Below are positions 4,769 through 5,917 of a DNA stretch of 5,917 nucleotides, piece after piece. The notes under the pieces were generated by a model, which saw nothing but the letters and a program-made list of their open reading frames with translations, did no database searches and was not told the origin of the DNA. The stretch comes from Deltaproteobacteria bacterium (GTDB lineage: Bacteria > Myxococcota_A > UBA9160 > SMWR01), in assembly GCA_019313605.1 (NCBI GenBank), contig JAFDAW010000236.1:1-5917 (forward strand), read 5' to 3'. Made by a program: the position numbers and the translations under genes. Positions within the stretch are counted from its first letter, which is position 1; the number at the start of each line of letters is the position of its first letter.

Positions 4769-5917
4769 TTGGCAAACATTCCCTCGGTCCTCATATTGGA
4801 CGATGGCGAGCTGGACGACGTCCAGAGAATCCTCGAAGAACTCGAGGTCGAGTTTGGTCGCGTGCAGGGTGGCGCAATCGCACCCAACACGCCTCATCCC
4901 AAATCGCTGCTGATGGCGACTCCCCGACGGATATCTGCCGTTGCCGCGATCGACGAAGCCTCGGCTGACGAGGACCCGCCCGTTCGCGTCGTGGTCGTCG
5001 ATCAAGACTCGAAGACGCTGCGCGATCAGCTTCGCCAGGTCGGGTTCGACTTCCTGGTGCGGCGCCCCGTGCACCCCGAAGCACTTCGGCTGCTGGTCAT
5101 GCACAGCCTCTACCGCGGAGACGAGAAGCGGCGCGAGCCGCGGGTTGCAGTCGGACTCGAAATTTCCTTTCAGACCGGAGAAATTCCGCGACGCGCCACA
5201 CTGGTCGACCTCTCCACGGGGGGCTGCCGGCTGATCTCCCCCTTCGAAATCGAAGCTGGCAAGCTGGTTCTCGTCACGCTGCCAGAATCTCTCGGAGCCG
5301 CGGAAGCGATCACGTTAGACGGCCGGATTCTGCGCAGCAGCTACGACAAACGCATCGGCGAAGAAGGGATGTACAGCGCGGCGGTGCAGTTCGAAAACCT
5401 GTCGAGTGATCTCCGAAACGAACTCGAGTGGATCATCGAGGACAAAGTCGGCGGACCGCCGGCCCTGAATACAACGCTCAAGCCCACTCAGGGAGAAGCG
5501 GGAGCCGATCCGTCGGCGCCTGGCGCAAAGCCGACCTACACCCTCAAGCGCGGCGAGCAGCAGCGGCACCCGGTCCGGAAAGCACTCCTCGAAAAAGAAT
5601 CACCTGCGCTAAAAGCGGACCCGCGTTGCGAAGGTGCAGCCTCCGCGTCGACCAGCAGCGCGGCTTCAGCTGCGGCGGGCGAGCAGGAACATTACCCGCT
5701 CTCGGTTCCGGTCGATGTAAAGATGGCTCGACCGGAAAAAACCGTGCAGGAACCTGTCGAAGAAATCGCGCACGAGCCTGCCGAAGAAATCGCCGCCCAG
5801 CCGCCCGTCCGACCCATCGCACAGCCTGTCGAACCCATCGGACAGAGCGTCGAGCCCGTCGAGCAGGCGCCATCGATCTCGGCCGACGATCGGCGCGCGA
5901 CACCGCGACACCCCTAC
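4769..5917 (+). CDS. Pseudo-receiver/PilZ c-di-GMP-binding protein, 3'-truncated
   Basis: The frame is open for 383 codons and runs off the right edge, so the C-terminus is missing. Residues about 4-115 resemble a response-regulator receiver: PSVLILDDGELDDV at strand 1, VRVVVV at a later strand and FLVRRPVHPEAL at the end. The central phospho-acceptor Asp is not found where expected, and the Lys-Pro pair is Arg99-Pro100, so it is probably not phosphorylated. Residues about 119-225 form a PilZ domain: RREPR (121-125) supplies RxxxR and DLSTGG (147-152) supplies (D/N)xSxxG, the two cyclic-di-GMP-binding motifs. A disordered linker (226-374) follows, with Ala/Ser- and Glu/Pro-rich parts and an octapeptide-like repeat. 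At 373-383 the sequence DDRRATPRHPY again carries RxxxR (376-380), probably opening a second PilZ domain. It is predicted to be a soluble cyclic-di-GMP effector; the target is unknown. Confidence 0.85.
   Translation, partial: MANIPSVLILDDGELDDVQRILEELEVEFGRVQGGAIAPNTPHPKSLLMATPRRISAVAAIDEASADEDPPVRVVVVDQDSKTLRDQLRQVGFDFLVRRPVHPEALRLLVMHSLYRGDEKRREPRVAVGLEISFQTGEIPRRATLVDLSTGGCRLISPFEIEAGKLVLVTLPESLGAAEAITLDGRILRSSYDKRIGEEGMYSAAVQFENLSSDLRNELEWIIEDKVGGPPALNTTLKPTQGEAGADPSAPGAKPTYTLKRGEQQRHPVRKALLEKESPALKADPRCEGAASASTSSAASAAAGEQEHYPLSVPVDVKMARPEKTVQEPVEEIAHEPAEEIAAQPPVRPIAQPVEPIGQSVEPVEQAPSISADDRRATPRHPY
5747..5866 (+). repeat. About five degenerate 24-nt (8-residue) repeats within the PilZ protein linker
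   Basis: These 120 bases encode residues 327-366: QEPVEEIA, HEPAEEIA, AQPPVRPI, AQPVEPIG and QSVEPVEQ. The first two units are nearly identical at DNA level, and CCTGTCGAACCCATCG echoes GTCGAAGAAATCG in the later units. The pattern is a Glu/Pro-rich extended spacer joining the first PilZ domain to the probable second one. Its unit count might vary between strains, since tandem repeats in frame can expand or contract without disrupting the protein. Confidence 0.6.

Noticed and set aside
4649..5104. Minus-strand frame of 151 codons under the PilZ gene start
   Set aside because: It is antisense to the receiver-like region and lacks recognisable features; the plus-strand frame has a good ribosome site and PilZ motifs.

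Overview
The window is about 5.9 kb of GC-rich, densely coded bacterial chromosome holding seven protein genes, one cut by the right edge. I see no RNA gene, insertion sequence, phage gene or CRISPR array. A YqgE/AlgH protein, a degenerate GGDEF-EAL protein and a pseudo-receiver-PilZ protein suggest a Gram-negative lineage of the proteobacterial or former deltaproteobacterial type (Myxococcota, Desulfobacterota or Binatota-like). That placement is inference; no marker gene settles it. Four of the seven genes appear to start with GTG or TTG.

Left part (142-1714, minus strand): a compact three-gene operon read right to left. It encodes a membrane-anchored metallo-beta-lactamase-fold hydrolase, a pterin-4a-carbinolamine dehydratase (1-nt gap) and a small CxxC/His membrane protein whose ATG directly follows the dehydratase stop. 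Middle (1815-3835, minus strand): an EAL-domain cyclic-di-GMP phosphodiesterase with a degenerate GGDEF-like N-terminal half, preceded upstream by yqgE/algH.

Right part (3939-5917, plus strand): diverging from yqgE, a CPBP-family intramembrane protease, then a long protein with a degenerate receiver domain, a PilZ cyclic-di-GMP-binding domain, a repetitive Glu/Pro-rich linker and, at the very edge, the RxxxR start of what looks like a second PilZ domain. The 103-bp divergent spacer carries a perfect 9-bp inverted repeat flanked by 8-bp direct repeats.

Working picture: the window places a predicted cyclic-di-GMP hydrolase and a predicted cyclic-di-GMP receptor on either side of yqgE and a membrane protease, which fits a cell-envelope or surface signalling neighbourhood. 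The pterin/MBL operon looks like a separate metabolic unit. The least ordinary item is the pseudo-receiver/tandem-PilZ protein with its repeat linker; the rest consists of known families.
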